Assembly: GCF_027941775.1 (NCBI RefSeq)
Contig: NZ_CP115917.1
Coordinates: 2,727,744-2,791,743 of the forward strand
Origin: Tenacibaculum pacificus
GTDB taxonomy: Bacteria; Bacteroidota; Bacteroidia; Flavobacteriales; Flavobacteriaceae
DNA length: 64,000 nt
Direction: 5' to 3'
A program made the translations under genes and the position numbers. The first letter of the stretch is position 1. Every line of letters begins with the position of its first letter. Positions 1-8,362 of the stretch are shown piece by piece. Under the pieces are notes generated by a model. That model was not told where the DNA came from. It did not search any database and saw nothing but the letters and a program-made list of their open reading frames with translations.

Positions 1-744
1 GTAAACATTGTCACGAAACCAGTTATATAATTCTCTGTGAGGTTTAAATTCTAAAGAACATAATGAGTGTGATATTTGCTCTAAATAATCACTTTCTCCA
101 TGTGTCCAATCGTACATTGGATAAATAACCCAATCATTACCTGTACGGTGATGTGCTTTCTTTAAAATACGATACATTAATGGGTCACGCAATAACATAT
201 TTGGCGATTCCATATCAATTTTTGCACGTAAAACATGTGTTCCTTCTTCAAACTCACCAGCTTTCATTCTACTGAATAAATCTAAATTTTCATCAACAGT
301 TCTATTTCTAAAAGGACTGTTAGTTCCTACTTGCGTTGGCGTTCCTTTTTGAACACGCATTTCTTCAGAAGATTGACTATCAATATACGCTTTTCCGTCT
401 TTTATTAATAAAACAGCCCAATCGTATAATTGCTGAAAATAATCAGATGAGTATAATTCATTTTCCCATTGATACCCTAACCAAGTAACATCTTTTTTAA
501 TAGCATCTACATATTCTTGCTCTTCTTTAGCAGGATTTGTATCATCAAAACGCAAGTTTACAGGAGCATTATATTTCTGTCCTAAACCGAAACTAATTCC
601 GATAGCTTTTGTATGTCCGATATGTAAATACCCATTAGGTTCTGGAGGAAAACGAAAACGTAAGCTTTCTTTTGGCATTCCGTTTGCTAAATCCTCTTCA
701 ATAATTTGTTCTAAAAAATTCAATGATTTTTTTTCTTCTGACAT
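1..744 (-). CDS. glnS: Glutaminyl-tRNA synthetase, 5' part (runs off the window)
   Basis: Reading from the ATG at 744 gives 248 residues with no stop, so only the N-terminal part is inside the window. It charges tRNA-Gln with glutamine in the cytoplasm. The class I signature is clear: PPEPNGYLHIGH at about residues 33-44, followed by the DDTNP motif and a region rich in RDPxMYRI-type residues typical of GlnRS/GluRS. The GlnRS rather than GluRS call rests on the N-terminal NFLEQIIEEDL segment and the VRFPPEPNGYLHIGH-type context. No neighbour shares its transcription unit in view. A stem-loop terminator of the next minus-strand gene lies just upstream. Confidence 0.95.
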   Translation of the reverse strand, partial: MSEEKKSLNFLEQIIEEDLANGMPKESLRFRFPPEPNGYLHIGHTKAIGISFGLGQKYNAPVNLRFDDTNPAKEEQEYVDAIKKDVTWLGYQWENELYSSDYFQQLYDWAVLLIKDGKAYIDSQSSEEMRVQKGTPTQVGTNSPFRNRTVDENLDLFSRMKAGEFEEGTHVLRAKIDMESPNMLLRDPLMYRILKKAHHRTGNDWVIYPMYDWTHGESDYLEQISHSLCSLEFKPHRELYNWFRDNVY

Positions 745-798
745 CTTCTGTTGAAATTGAATTACAAAATTACGGAAAATTGTTGAAGAATATTTTAT

Positions 799-838
799 CC
801 AAAAAAGAAACCCTTTCATTTAATTTGAAAGAGTTTCT
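799..838 (-). terminator. Intrinsic terminator after the dioxygenase-like gene
   Basis: On the minus strand a 13-bp stem (AGAAACTCTTTCA with TGAAAGGGTTTCT, one mismatch) is followed by a T run. It lies just downstream of the gene ending at 847. Confidence 0.7.
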
Positions 839-846
839 GAAAAAAA

Positions 847-1467
847 CTAATTAGATGCTAAATGTATTACTGCAATCCCTTTGTAAATTCCATTTGTATC
901 TTTTTTAAAGTCAATTATTCGACAACTATCAATATCTTCATCTGCTGTTGTCGGATCACCTTTAAAATAGATTTGAGTAACTAATGTTTTATATCCATTT
1001 GCTGTTATTTTATAATGAAAATGACGAGGACGTCCTGGATACACCCCTGGACGAATACTTTCAAATATATAATCGCCTTCTGCATTTGTATTTACAAACC
1101 CACGAAGTGTAATTTTATCGGCTTTATAATCGGATACATTCCCATCTCCTACAGGATGATATATTCCATCACTATCGGCATGCCAAACTTCAATCATGGC
1201 ATTAGCAATAGGCTTACTTTTATCTTCACCTCCGTATAATTTTCCTGAAACAATAATTTTATCACCAGAGAAGTTTTGAGTATTCAAATTGGTAATTTGT
1301 GAACTTCCACTTACATAATAAGGACCTAACATATCTGATTTAGTAACCCCACAAGCTGCAGTAGTTGATTTTATTATATCATCTTTTGATGAGCAACTAA
1401 TTGATGTTATTATTGGAGTAGCGACAAGCCCAAAACCTAAGTTTTTTAAGAATTTTTTTCTATCCAT
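847..1467 (-). CDS. Intradiol ring-cleavage dioxygenase-like lipoprotein
   Basis: The 206-residue product resembles the catalytic domain of protocatechuate/catechol intradiol dioxygenases, non-haem Fe(III) enzymes that open catechol rings. The four expected iron ligands can be placed at Tyr103 (in DGIYHP), Tyr143 (in PGVYPGR), His149 and His151 (in RHFHYK). The spacing between the second Tyr and the His pair is short, as in secreted relatives. The N terminus (DRKKFLKN, hydrophobic core, SISC at 22-25) is a lipoprotein signal with a weak Tat-like flavour, so it acts outside the cytoplasm. It is last of three same-strand lipoprotein genes; 11 bp separate it from the previous one. The substrate is unknown; a processing or polymer-binding role is also possible. 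Confidence 0.85.
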   Translation of the reverse strand: MDRKKFLKNLGFGLVATPIITSISCSSKDDIIKSTTAACGVTKSDMLGPYYVSGSSQITNLNTQNFSGDKIIVSGKLYGGEDKSKPIANAMIEVWHADSDGIYHPVGDGNVSDYKADKITLRGFVNTNAEGDYIFESIRPGVYPGRPRHFHYKITANGYKTLVTQIYFKGDPTTADEDIDSCRIIDFKKDTNGIYKGIAVIHLASN

Positions 1468-1478
1468 TTTAATTCATT

Positions 1479-2087
1479 TTATAGTTTTAGCATTTTATAC
1501 GTTCCTATTTCAGCCTCTGTCATCCAATGTATGCTATTTGCTGCAGCGGCATTTATTGTAAAATAATAAAATGCTTTAGCGGCAGTATCCGTAAATCCAA
1601 TAGATTTGTAGTATTCAATATATGGCAAATGATTGGCGTACCCTACAGGAAAATCTGTAGCTGTTGAGTCATCTCCAGCCCATGAGTGTACGCCTATTCT
1701 AGTTTCAGTTCCACGAGTTCGTTTTTTTCCAGCCAAGAAAAAATCTACGCCACCAGATGCTATTTCAGCATTGTCTAATAAATGAATTTCAATATTTAAA
1801 TCATACACTTTTTTAGACAACTTTAAATTTACTTCGTCATCTGATGATCCATCACAATTTTTAATATTTATTTTCGTGATTGTTGGATATACTGCATACA
1901 GTTTATTGAAATTAATTAATGAAGAACTTCCTATAGTTCCGTTCATCTCTACTATTTTTTTATCACTAGCTATTTTAAAAATTCCAAAATCAGATTCAGT
2001 ATTAGCAATATCATCATTAGTAGTACAATTAGTAAATAAAAGAAGAAATGATGCTGTAATTAATACAATTAATTTCTGTATTTTCAC
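1479..2087 (-). CDS. Lipoprotein with ClpP/crotonase-fold-like region
   Basis: The 202-residue product has a lipoprotein signal ending at Cys21 (LLLFTNC). The middle (residues about 95-140: NAEIASGGVDFFLAG, then a TRIGVHSWAG segment) resembles the oxyanion and GxH-type motifs of periplasmic ClpP-fold proteins (COG3904-like), including a xIGVHSW stretch. The C-terminal region (YIEYYKSIGFTDTAAKAFY) also fits that family. A classic Ser-His-Asp triad cannot be assigned with confidence. Translation must begin at the GTG at 2085-2087, because an in-frame TAA lies two codons upstream. It sits between the dioxygenase-like gene and another lipoprotein gene on the same strand, so co-expression is likely. 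Confidence 0.65.
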   Translation of the reverse strand: MKIQKLIVLITASFLLLFTNCTTNDDIANTESDFGIFKIASDKKIVEMNGTIGSSSLINFNKLYAVYPTITKINIKNCDGSSDDEVNLKLSKKVYDLNIEIHLLDNAEIASGGVDFFLAGKKRTRGTETRIGVHSWAGDDSTATDFPVGYANHLPYIEYYKSIGFTDTAAKAFYYFTINAAAANSIHWMTEAEIGTYKMLKL

Positions 2088-2111
2088 GGTAAATTATTTT
2101 AGGTTTAATTA

Positions 2112-2163
2112 AAAAGTACCTACTTATTACAATAATCTTTTCAATAGAATATCAAAGTAGGTG
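2112..2163 (-). terminator. Stem-loop between two lipoprotein genes
   Basis: An inverted repeat (ACCTACTT with AAGTAGGT, loop of about 34 nt) is followed on the minus strand by ACTTTTTAA. It may partly terminate transcripts of the gene ending at 2200 before the next lipoprotein gene. Confidence 0.45.
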
Positions 2164-2199
2164 ATTTTTATGTTTTTTTATCTTAAAAACAGCTAACTG

Positions 2200-3057
2200 C
2201 TACCTTTTATAAGTTCCATCAGGTAAAACCGTTGGGAATTTATATATTGAATTTGTTAACAATGCGTAGATAGCAGTATCTGTCGCTTGTACTTTTGCTT
2301 TAGTATTTAATTTCCACTCATCATTAATTTCACTTAGTCTATTTTCTTGAGCCCCTAAAATACTAGTCATTGCCCAATACATATATTCCGTTGCCTGACA
2401 ATCATAAGTACAAGTTTTATCATCATAAGTATACCATGCTTTAACAGGATATGAACTTGGAATGCTTGTAAATTTACCAGCACGAGCAATATCCATCGCG
2501 TTAGATAATGATGTTCCTTCTTCCTCTCCAAAAATAGTAGGATACGCATTTGCATAACCAACATGAGTAATTAAATGTAAAACTTCTTCTAAACCTGCAT
2601 CAAAAGTTCCTGTTTTTCCATCAGAAACAAAAAGAGGATGTGTTTCATCATTTCCTAAATCTTGCCCCATTCTTCCTGATGGTTCACTTGAAAGCATATC
2701 TGCTTCTGTTTTCCACATAAATAAAAAAGCCTTATTTTTTATCATTTGATCAACTACTAATTGATTATCTACAACCCCGTCTTCATTGTTATCTAAATAT
2801 TGCGCCATAATATTAGCGGCATATAATAATTTATTATCTTCTACTGCTGAAGCAGCGTAAATATCAATTCCAAAAACAATTACTTTTCTATTATATTTTT
2901 CAAGCCCGACATCTGTATTAGCTACAATTTTAAAATTAGGGTCATTTCCTTCGTTTATATTTCCTTTTGTAATATTATCACTATTATCTGAACACGAAAT
3001 ACAACCAAGAGTAATTATCGCAATTACCAAAACACTTAAACTCATTAATTTTTTCAT
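2200..3057 (-). CDS. Secreted lipoprotein with HxxxH motif and calcium-loop-like segment
   Basis: This 285-residue protein has a lipoprotein signal (MKKLMSLSVL..., Cys19 or Cys22). It is not a named enzyme that I recognise. Two features stand out: a D/N-rich loop at about 88-98 (LDNNEDGVVDN) that looks like an EF-hand-type calcium loop, and EEVLHLITH at 157-165, giving His161 and His165 with two preceding glutamates. Together with a later GEEEG segment this could form a metal site of a divergent metallopeptidase. Four cysteines near residues 210-225 might make disulfides. It probably heads the three-gene lipoprotein run and lies directly downstream of the membrane AraC gene. Confidence 0.6.
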   Translation of the reverse strand: MKKLMSLSVLVIAIITLGCISCSDNSDNITKGNINEGNDPNFKIVANTDVGLEKYNRKVIVFGIDIYAASAVEDNKLLYAANIMAQYLDNNEDGVVDNQLVVDQMIKNKAFLFMWKTEADMLSSEPSGRMGQDLGNDETHPLFVSDGKTGTFDAGLEEVLHLITHVGYANAYPTIFGEEEGTSLSNAMDIARAGKFTSIPSSYPVKAWYTYDDKTCTYDCQATEYMYWAMTSILGAQENRLSEINDEWKLNTKAKVQATDTAIYALLTNSIYKFPTVLPDGTYKR

Positions 3058-3133
3058 AAATTTTAAATTTTAAATTCGACTTATTTTACTATAAATAGTT
3101 CACAGCAAATAAACGACCAAGCTTATAAAATAT

Positions 3134-3179
3134 TCAATTAAACAAGTCCGTTTGCGGTTACTCGGACTTGTTTAATTGA
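3134..3179. repeat. 17-bp perfect inverted repeat overlapping the AraC stop region
   Basis: The arms at 3134-3150 and 3163-3179 (core CAAGTCCG/CGGACTTG) are perfectly complementary around a 12-nt loop. The right arm encodes the last codons of the AraC-type gene ending at 3158. There is no long T run on either side, so it is either a terminator without a good U tract or a 3'-end stabilising hairpin. Confidence 0.6.
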
Positions 3180-4207
3180 TTTTGGTATTGTTTCGGTGTC
3201 ATATTTTCAATCTTTTTAAAAGCAGCGTAAAAAGTTGATTTTGAAGCAAACCCAGCCTCTGTAGCCATTCCTAAAATAGATAATTGTTTTGCTTTTGGAG
3301 ATTTTAATAATTTTTTAAATTCTACAATACGAAAGTGATTAATAAAATAGTAAAAGTTATTATTAGTGTGTTTATTTATCAATACTGATAGTTCTTTTTC
3401 TTTTAACCCCAATTGATTAGCGAGTATTCTTAAATTTATATTCGTATTTGAAAAAAGTTTTTCTGTTTCTATTTTTAAAATAATTTCATTAAAAATACCT
3501 GCCGTTTCAGATAAGTCATTTATAACAATAAGTTCTTTTTCTTCATTTAAGAATAAAGAATATTTAAATATTTCCGATTGAGAAAATCCATTATACCCTA
3601 TCCAATAAATCATAAAAAAAGTCAGCACATTTGAAATGTTTACAAAATACTCAATAAGTTCTTGGTTTTGTGAACCAACCATATCTTCAATAATCCAAAA
3701 TAGATGAAAAAATAAATATATGTACAAAATTGTTTGAATCCATAAAAGTGTTTTATTTTCTAAATCAGAGTAAAAATCTGTTAATTTATTTTGATAATTT
3801 TTTACTATTATCAAAGCATATATCAAAATAAAAATATTAAAAATATACTCTAAATATTTTATAATTGTAATATTAACAGTAGTACTCAAAAAGAAAAATC
3901 CGGGGATAAATAATAAGAAATAAAACCAAAAAATTTTTCTATTGAAAGTTTGATTGATATATAAAAATAAAAAAGGAATCGTAAATAAACTTGATTTAGG
4001 AAAATTGAATAAGAAGACTTCATCTAATGGAATGAAAGCATCAAAAACTTCTATTGATAAAGACCATAAAAAAAGACCTAAAAAAATATTTGCTTTTTTA
4101 TTCTTAGACCTTATCGTTATAAAAAGTAATGCTAATATAAAAGAAGTTGCTATGGATAATAACTCTATTATTGTTAATAAATTAAGTTCAATAATTATTT
4201 GATTCAT
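3158..4207 (-). CDS. Membrane-embedded AraC-family transcriptional regulator
   Basis: The 349-residue protein has an N-terminal half made of about seven hydrophobic segments (residues 5-210) and a C-terminal AraC-type pair of helix-turn-helix motifs (about 250-345, ending SKSTFYAAFKKIENMTPKQYQNQL). Such proteins sense a signal in or at the cytoplasmic membrane and bind DNA directly. It lies upstream of, and on the same strand as, the three lipoprotein genes at 847-3057, which makes them plausible targets; this is inference. The ligand is unknown. Start at the ATG at 4205-4207. Confidence 0.85.
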   Translation of the reverse strand: MNQIIIELNLLTIIELLSIATSFILALLFITIRSKNKKANIFLGLFLWSLSIEVFDAFIPLDEVFLFNFPKSSLFTIPFLFLYINQTFNRKIFWFYFLLFIPGFFFLSTTVNITIIKYLEYIFNIFILIYALIIVKNYQNKLTDFYSDLENKTLLWIQTILYIYLFFHLFWIIEDMVGSQNQELIEYFVNISNVLTFFMIYWIGYNGFSQSEIFKYSLFLNEEKELIVINDLSETAGIFNEIILKIETEKLFSNTNINLRILANQLGLKEKELSVLINKHTNNNFYYFINHFRIVEFKKLLKSPKAKQLSILGMATEAGFASKSTFYAAFKKIENMTPKQYQNQLNKSE

Positions 4208-4308
4208 TTTTTTAAATTATTAAAAAGTGTTTACTTATAATAGTTTAACGACTTATTGTTATACCTATTTTATAACAATACAACTCTTAAAAAAATTAAT
4301 AAAACAAT

Positions 4309-4342
4309 AAAAAAGGTTGAGAAAATTCCCCAACCTTTTTCT
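4309..4342 (-). terminator. Intrinsic terminator after the M1 peptidase
   Basis: Stem AAAAGGTTG/CAACCTTTT with T runs on both sides; it can act in both directions, but lies downstream of the minus-strand peptidase gene ending at 4362. Confidence 0.8.
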
Positions 4343-4361
4343 AAAACTATTAAAACATTTT

Positions 4362-6239
4362 TTAGTTTTTAGTAAAACTATCATTATTTAAATTAACATC
4401 AGCCATTAATTTCGAAGGATTAATTTGAACTGATTTTACAATTTTTGAAGTTGTAAAACAATAAGTTGGATGTGCAAATGTCCAATCTTCAATAATGGTT
4501 GCTTTTGTTGGTTTTTCGCCACGCATCATTCGTAAAGGAATATTAAAAGATTCTTTAGATCCATCAGTATAAACTACCTCAACATCAATAGGCATTGGCA
4601 TTTTTCCGATTCTTTCTAAAGTAATTTCTTTGCCGTTTACCGATTTTACACCGTAATCTATAGTGTGTGTGGTTTGTGTCCATTCATTTAAAAACCAATC
4701 TAATTGAATTCCTGAAACTTTTTCAGCAGTTCTTTTGATATCATTTGGCGTTGGATGCTTAAAAGAGAAATCATTAAAGTATTTTTTTAATGTTTTTGCA
4801 GTATTTTCTTCACCAATAATATATTCTAAATGTGTTAAAAAAATATTTCCTTTCGAGTAACTTCCCATTCCGTACGCCATATTTGTATGATAACGGTCAG
4901 CATGTGTTGAAAGAGATTCTTCTAAATTATTTTCTACTACATAATTATAATATCTGTAAGAACCAGCATGCGGGTTTTCATCATTTTTACCAGAAATAAC
5001 ATTTTCTGCTTTGTTTGAAATGTACGTTGTAAATCCTTCATCCATCCAAGAATGTTTAGTTTCGTTACTTGCTAATAAAAACTGAAACCAAGTATGTGCT
5101 AATTCATGAGCTGTAACTCCAAATAAGCTTCCCCATTTACGTTTTGCTGTAATTAAAGTACTCATTGCATACTCCATTCCTCCGTCACCTCCTTGAATAA
5201 CTGAATATTGTTTGTAAGGATATTGTCCGATATGCTTACTAAAATACGTCATTAATTCAGCAGTTTTAGGCTGTAATTTTTCCCAATTTTTTCTAAATTC
5301 ACTAGGTAAATCTTTTTTGTATAAAAAGTGTAAATCGATACCATTATCCATAGTATAAACATCATGTTTATAATTCGGATCAGCAGCCCATGTAAAATCG
5401 TGTACATTTGGTGCAGTAAATTTCCAAGTCAATTTTTCTGTTGAAGGAATATTTAAAGCTTCTTTTTTATTCTCATATCCATGTCCTACTTCCTGCGGAT
5501 TTTGAACATATCCAGTACCACCAACCGTATAATTTTTATCAATATGAAGCGTTACATTAAAATCTCCCCAAACACCGTGAAATTCACGTCCTAAATACGG
5601 AGGTGTATGCCATCCTTCAAAATCATATTCAGCCATTTTAGGATACCATTGTGCCATAGACAAAGCTACTCCTTCTTTATTATTTCTTCCAGAACGACGA
5701 ATTTGTTTTGGTACTTGCGCATCAAAAAGCATATCAAAAGTTACGCTTTCACCTGGCTGAATTGCTTTATTTAAAGTAACTTCTAAAATAGTTCCAACAG
5801 TTTGATGTTTTACTATTGTTCCGTTTTGTTTTAAAGAGTTTACTTTGATGTAGCCTATTTCTGATGATGATAATTTACTAATTCTATCACCTACTCTTTT
5901 GTCAGGGTCTTTTATATTTCTAGAACGCACATCCATTTGAGAATTTGGTTGAAATGCATTGAAATATAAATGATAAAATACCTTTTCTAATTTATCAGGA
6001 GAATTATTGGTATATACTAATTTTTGAATTCCTTTATATTGATAAGTTTTTACATCCATATCAATATCCATGTTATAATTAACATGTTGTTGCCAATAAT
6101 TTTGACTTACTGGTGTATTGTTTACATTTTGAATTCTTGATTTTTGAATCGAATTTTTTACATTATTATTATTTACTGTACTTGTAGAAGCACAAGATAC
6201 AATCGATAATAATGAAAGCCCTAAAACTATTTTTTTCAT
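4362..6239 (-). CDS. M1-family zinc metallopeptidase, lipoprotein
   Basis: The 625-residue protein is an aminopeptidase-type (gluzincin) enzyme expected to trim N-terminal residues from peptides outside the cytoplasm. The zinc site is visible: HELAH at about residues 376-380 with the third ligand Glu in DEGF about 20 residues later, and the substrate-binding G-G-M-E-Y motif (GGDGGMEYAM) just before it. A signal ending at Cys16 (VSC) predicts lipid anchoring. It is shorter than classical 850-residue M1 enzymes, as is common for the flavobacterial secreted group. The small PH-like gene upstream on the same strand is separated by one base, so the two are probably co-transcribed. Confidence 0.92.
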   Translation of the reverse strand: MKKIVLGLSLLSIVSCASTSTVNNNNVKNSIQKSRIQNVNNTPVSQNYWQQHVNYNMDIDMDVKTYQYKGIQKLVYTNNSPDKLEKVFYHLYFNAFQPNSQMDVRSRNIKDPDKRVGDRISKLSSSEIGYIKVNSLKQNGTIVKHQTVGTILEVTLNKAIQPGESVTFDMLFDAQVPKQIRRSGRNNKEGVALSMAQWYPKMAEYDFEGWHTPPYLGREFHGVWGDFNVTLHIDKNYTVGGTGYVQNPQEVGHGYENKKEALNIPSTEKLTWKFTAPNVHDFTWAADPNYKHDVYTMDNGIDLHFLYKKDLPSEFRKNWEKLQPKTAELMTYFSKHIGQYPYKQYSVIQGGDGGMEYAMSTLITAKRKWGSLFGVTAHELAHTWFQFLLASNETKHSWMDEGFTTYISNKAENVISGKNDENPHAGSYRYYNYVVENNLEESLSTHADRYHTNMAYGMGSYSKGNIFLTHLEYIIGEENTAKTLKKYFNDFSFKHPTPNDIKRTAEKVSGIQLDWFLNEWTQTTHTIDYGVKSVNGKEITLERIGKMPMPIDVEVVYTDGSKESFNIPLRMMRGEKPTKATIIEDWTFAHPTYCFTTSKIVKSVQINPSKLMADVNLNNDSFTKN

Positions 6240-6240
6240 A

Positions 6241-6561
6241 TTATATTGATTTAATTCCTATAGATGTTAAGGTATTTTTAAGGTTAGTTAGTTCCTTTTC
6301 ATTTTTCAATATTGAAAAACTTCTTTTTTTACCGTTTTTTAATTTTAAAGAAACACGCTCTCTACCAAAACTATTTTTAATTTCTATTCCTTGAATTTCA
6401 GAAAGTTTATATGTTTTTTTCCAAGATTTTTTAAATAGATAAAAAAACACCGCAATAAGTGAAGCTATTGCAAGTAACGTCATAAAAACAAAAAGTATTT
6501 CATTTTTAGAAAAACTTATGTAAAATAATTGAACACTCATATTAATTACATTTACTAACAT
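6241..6561 (-). CDS. Small membrane protein with PH-like (YcxB-type) region, probably truncated by an in-frame stop
   Basis: The 106-residue reading frame has two hydrophobic segments (about 5-15 and 22-42), then a basic linker and a beta-rich region (about 55-100) that resembles bacterial PH-like domains; function unknown. The frame continues upstream: an ATG at 6643-6645 begins 21 codons (MELTFDAQKKQLNIKDDVPT...) in the same phase, ended by a TAA at 6580-6582, after which RLVIFLM leads into the listed start. The upstream peptide looks like the natural N terminus, so one nonsense codon seems to split a protein of about 134 residues. Restarting at 6561 is possible but no ribosome-binding site is seen. 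Confidence 0.6.
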   Translation of the reverse strand: MLVNVINMSVQLFYISFSKNEILFVFMTLLAIASLIAVFFYLFKKSWKKTYKLSEIQGIEIKNSFGRERVSLKLKNGKKRSFSILKNEKELTNLKNTLTSIGIKSI

Positions 6562-6663
6562 TAAAAAAATAACTAACCGTTAATTTGTAGGTACATCATC
6601 TTTAATATTTAGCTGTTTTTTTTGGGCATCAAACGTTAACTCCATAGGTTATTTTTAAAACAA

Positions 6664-6692
6664 AAAAAGAGCATCAAAATAATGCTCTTTTT
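6664..6692 (-). terminator. Intrinsic terminator after the S8 peptidase
   Basis: Stem AAAGAGCAT/ATGCTCTTT with a 7-nt loop and flanking A and T runs, just downstream of the minus-strand gene ending at 6712. Confidence 0.8.
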
Positions 6693-6711
6693 TTGAATTA
6701 TATATTGTTTA

Positions 6712-8352
6712 TTATTTTTTTCCGTTTACCATTCTGTCAGCCATTTTAACTGCATTGTAAGCATTTACAACACGACCAGAAACTGATAAATCTGCAAAAG
6801 GAACTAAATCTCCAGTAGGGTTTTCTCTAGTTTGAGAACCTGGTTTTGTAACCATTAAATCAATTTTAGTACCAGAATTCATTAAAATATGTTTTACCTG
6901 ACTTGCCGATAATTCAGGGTAATAAGAACGTACTAATGCAGCAACACCTGCAGCTGCAGGCGCTGCCATTGAAGTCCCACTCATTTTGCTATACGTATTA
7001 TCTGGCATTGTTGAATGTACTTTTACTCCTGGAGCAAAAACATCAACATTCTTTTTACCATAGTTAGAAAAACTTGCTGGTAAGTTTTCGTTATAATTTG
7101 CACTCATTGCCCCTAATGTTAATACATTATCAGAAATTTCGTTTATTAAATCTGGTGCATCATTAGGGAATGTTTTTTCAATATCAATATTTTCACCTGA
7201 ATTTCCTGCTGCATTTACAATTAATACATCTTTTTTAGCGGCATACTTTAAAGCATCGTAAACCCATTCTTTATTTGGAGAAAAATCTTTACCAAAACTA
7301 GTATTTATAACTTTTGCACCATTATCAACAGCATAACGAATACCTAAAGCAACATCTTTATCATATTCATCTCCATCAGAAACAGAACGTACTGCCATCA
7401 TTTTTACATTATCAGCAACACCATTCATTCCAATCTCATTGTTACGACTTGCTCCAATAATACCCGAAACATGTGTACCATGTGCTTCTTTTTTTGTAGA
7501 ATGACCTGTATTATTATCTCCGTAAATTGTTTTATCCTTAATATCGTAAGGATTATCACCAACAACTTTACGGTAATCTGTTTTTAAATTATCTTCAGCA
7601 ATTATTTTTTCTACTCTTTTTATTCCTTTTTCAAAGTATTCTTTTGTTTCAGATAAATCTTTAAAATAACCTAACATACCTGCAGCAAACTCTTTCGATT
7701 TATTTAGAGTTTCATCAGTTGTATTAATTGCTGCAATTTCTTCTTTAGTATAAGTAGTTTTTCCAAAATATTTAGTAAAAGCTTTTTCTGATTCAACAGA
7801 CATTTTTACTAATCCTGTATAACGAGTTTTTGTTTTTTTAGCTCCTTCAATTTTATTTGCATGATATTTTTTTACCTCAGCTAAAGTTTCAGCATCAACC
7901 AAAGAAGGATTCATTAAAATACGTTCGTATTCTAAATGTTCTTTATACGATTTTCCTAAAAAGTTCCAACCGTTAATATCATCAATATATCCATTTTTAT
8001 CATCATCAATTCCGTTTCCAGCAATTTCGTTGATATTTACCCAAGCTACATCACCTAAATCTTCATGTTTTAAATCTGTACCAGAATCAACAACACCAAC
8101 AATAACAGTAACATTTTTCTTTCCTTTTAAAAAGTCGTATGCTTTATTTACACTCATTCCAGGAATAGTGTCTGTAGCTAAATCTAAATGTTGCCAATTA
8201 TCTTTTTCGTAAGTTGTTAACTCCGCTTTTTTAGCTGAAATATTAACTACAGTATTACTTCCTGTAGGCACTGCTGTTTTGCTTACTGATGAACAACTTG
8301 CTAATATTGAAATTGCTACTGCCGAATAAAACATTGGTCTTAAAACTCTCAT
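6712..8352 (-). CDS. S8-family subtilisin-like serine peptidase, lipoprotein
   Basis: This 546-residue secreted serine protease shows the complete catalytic triad: Asp89 in GVVDSGTD, His near 290 in AHGTHVSGI, and Ser near 460 in GTSMAAPA. Asn of the oxyanion hole is in the NAAGNSG segment. Between Asp and His there is an unusually long insertion of about 200 residues, rich in charged helical sequence, typical of the flavobacterial members of this group. The signal peptide ends at Cys20 (ILASC), so lipid anchoring is likely. It follows the metallo-beta-lactamase-fold gene with 10 bp between them on the same strand. Confidence 0.93.
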   Translation of the reverse strand: MRVLRPMFYSAVAISILASCSSVSKTAVPTGSNTVVNISAKKAELTTYEKDNWQHLDLATDTIPGMSVNKAYDFLKGKKNVTVIVGVVDSGTDLKHEDLGDVAWVNINEIAGNGIDDDKNGYIDDINGWNFLGKSYKEHLEYERILMNPSLVDAETLAEVKKYHANKIEGAKKTKTRYTGLVKMSVESEKAFTKYFGKTTYTKEEIAAINTTDETLNKSKEFAAGMLGYFKDLSETKEYFEKGIKRVEKIIAEDNLKTDYRKVVGDNPYDIKDKTIYGDNNTGHSTKKEAHGTHVSGIIGASRNNEIGMNGVADNVKMMAVRSVSDGDEYDKDVALGIRYAVDNGAKVINTSFGKDFSPNKEWVYDALKYAAKKDVLIVNAAGNSGENIDIEKTFPNDAPDLINEISDNVLTLGAMSANYNENLPASFSNYGKKNVDVFAPGVKVHSTMPDNTYSKMSGTSMAAPAAAGVAALVRSYYPELSASQVKHILMNSGTKIDLMVTKPGSQTRENPTGDLVPFADLSVSGRVVNAYNAVKMADRMVNGKK

Positions 8353-8362
8353 AATCTCTATC

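Noticed and set aside
847..1467. Dioxygenase-like gene as a cytoplasmic aromatic-degradation enzyme
   Set aside because: The lipoprotein signal and lack of any pathway gene in the area argue for an exported protein.
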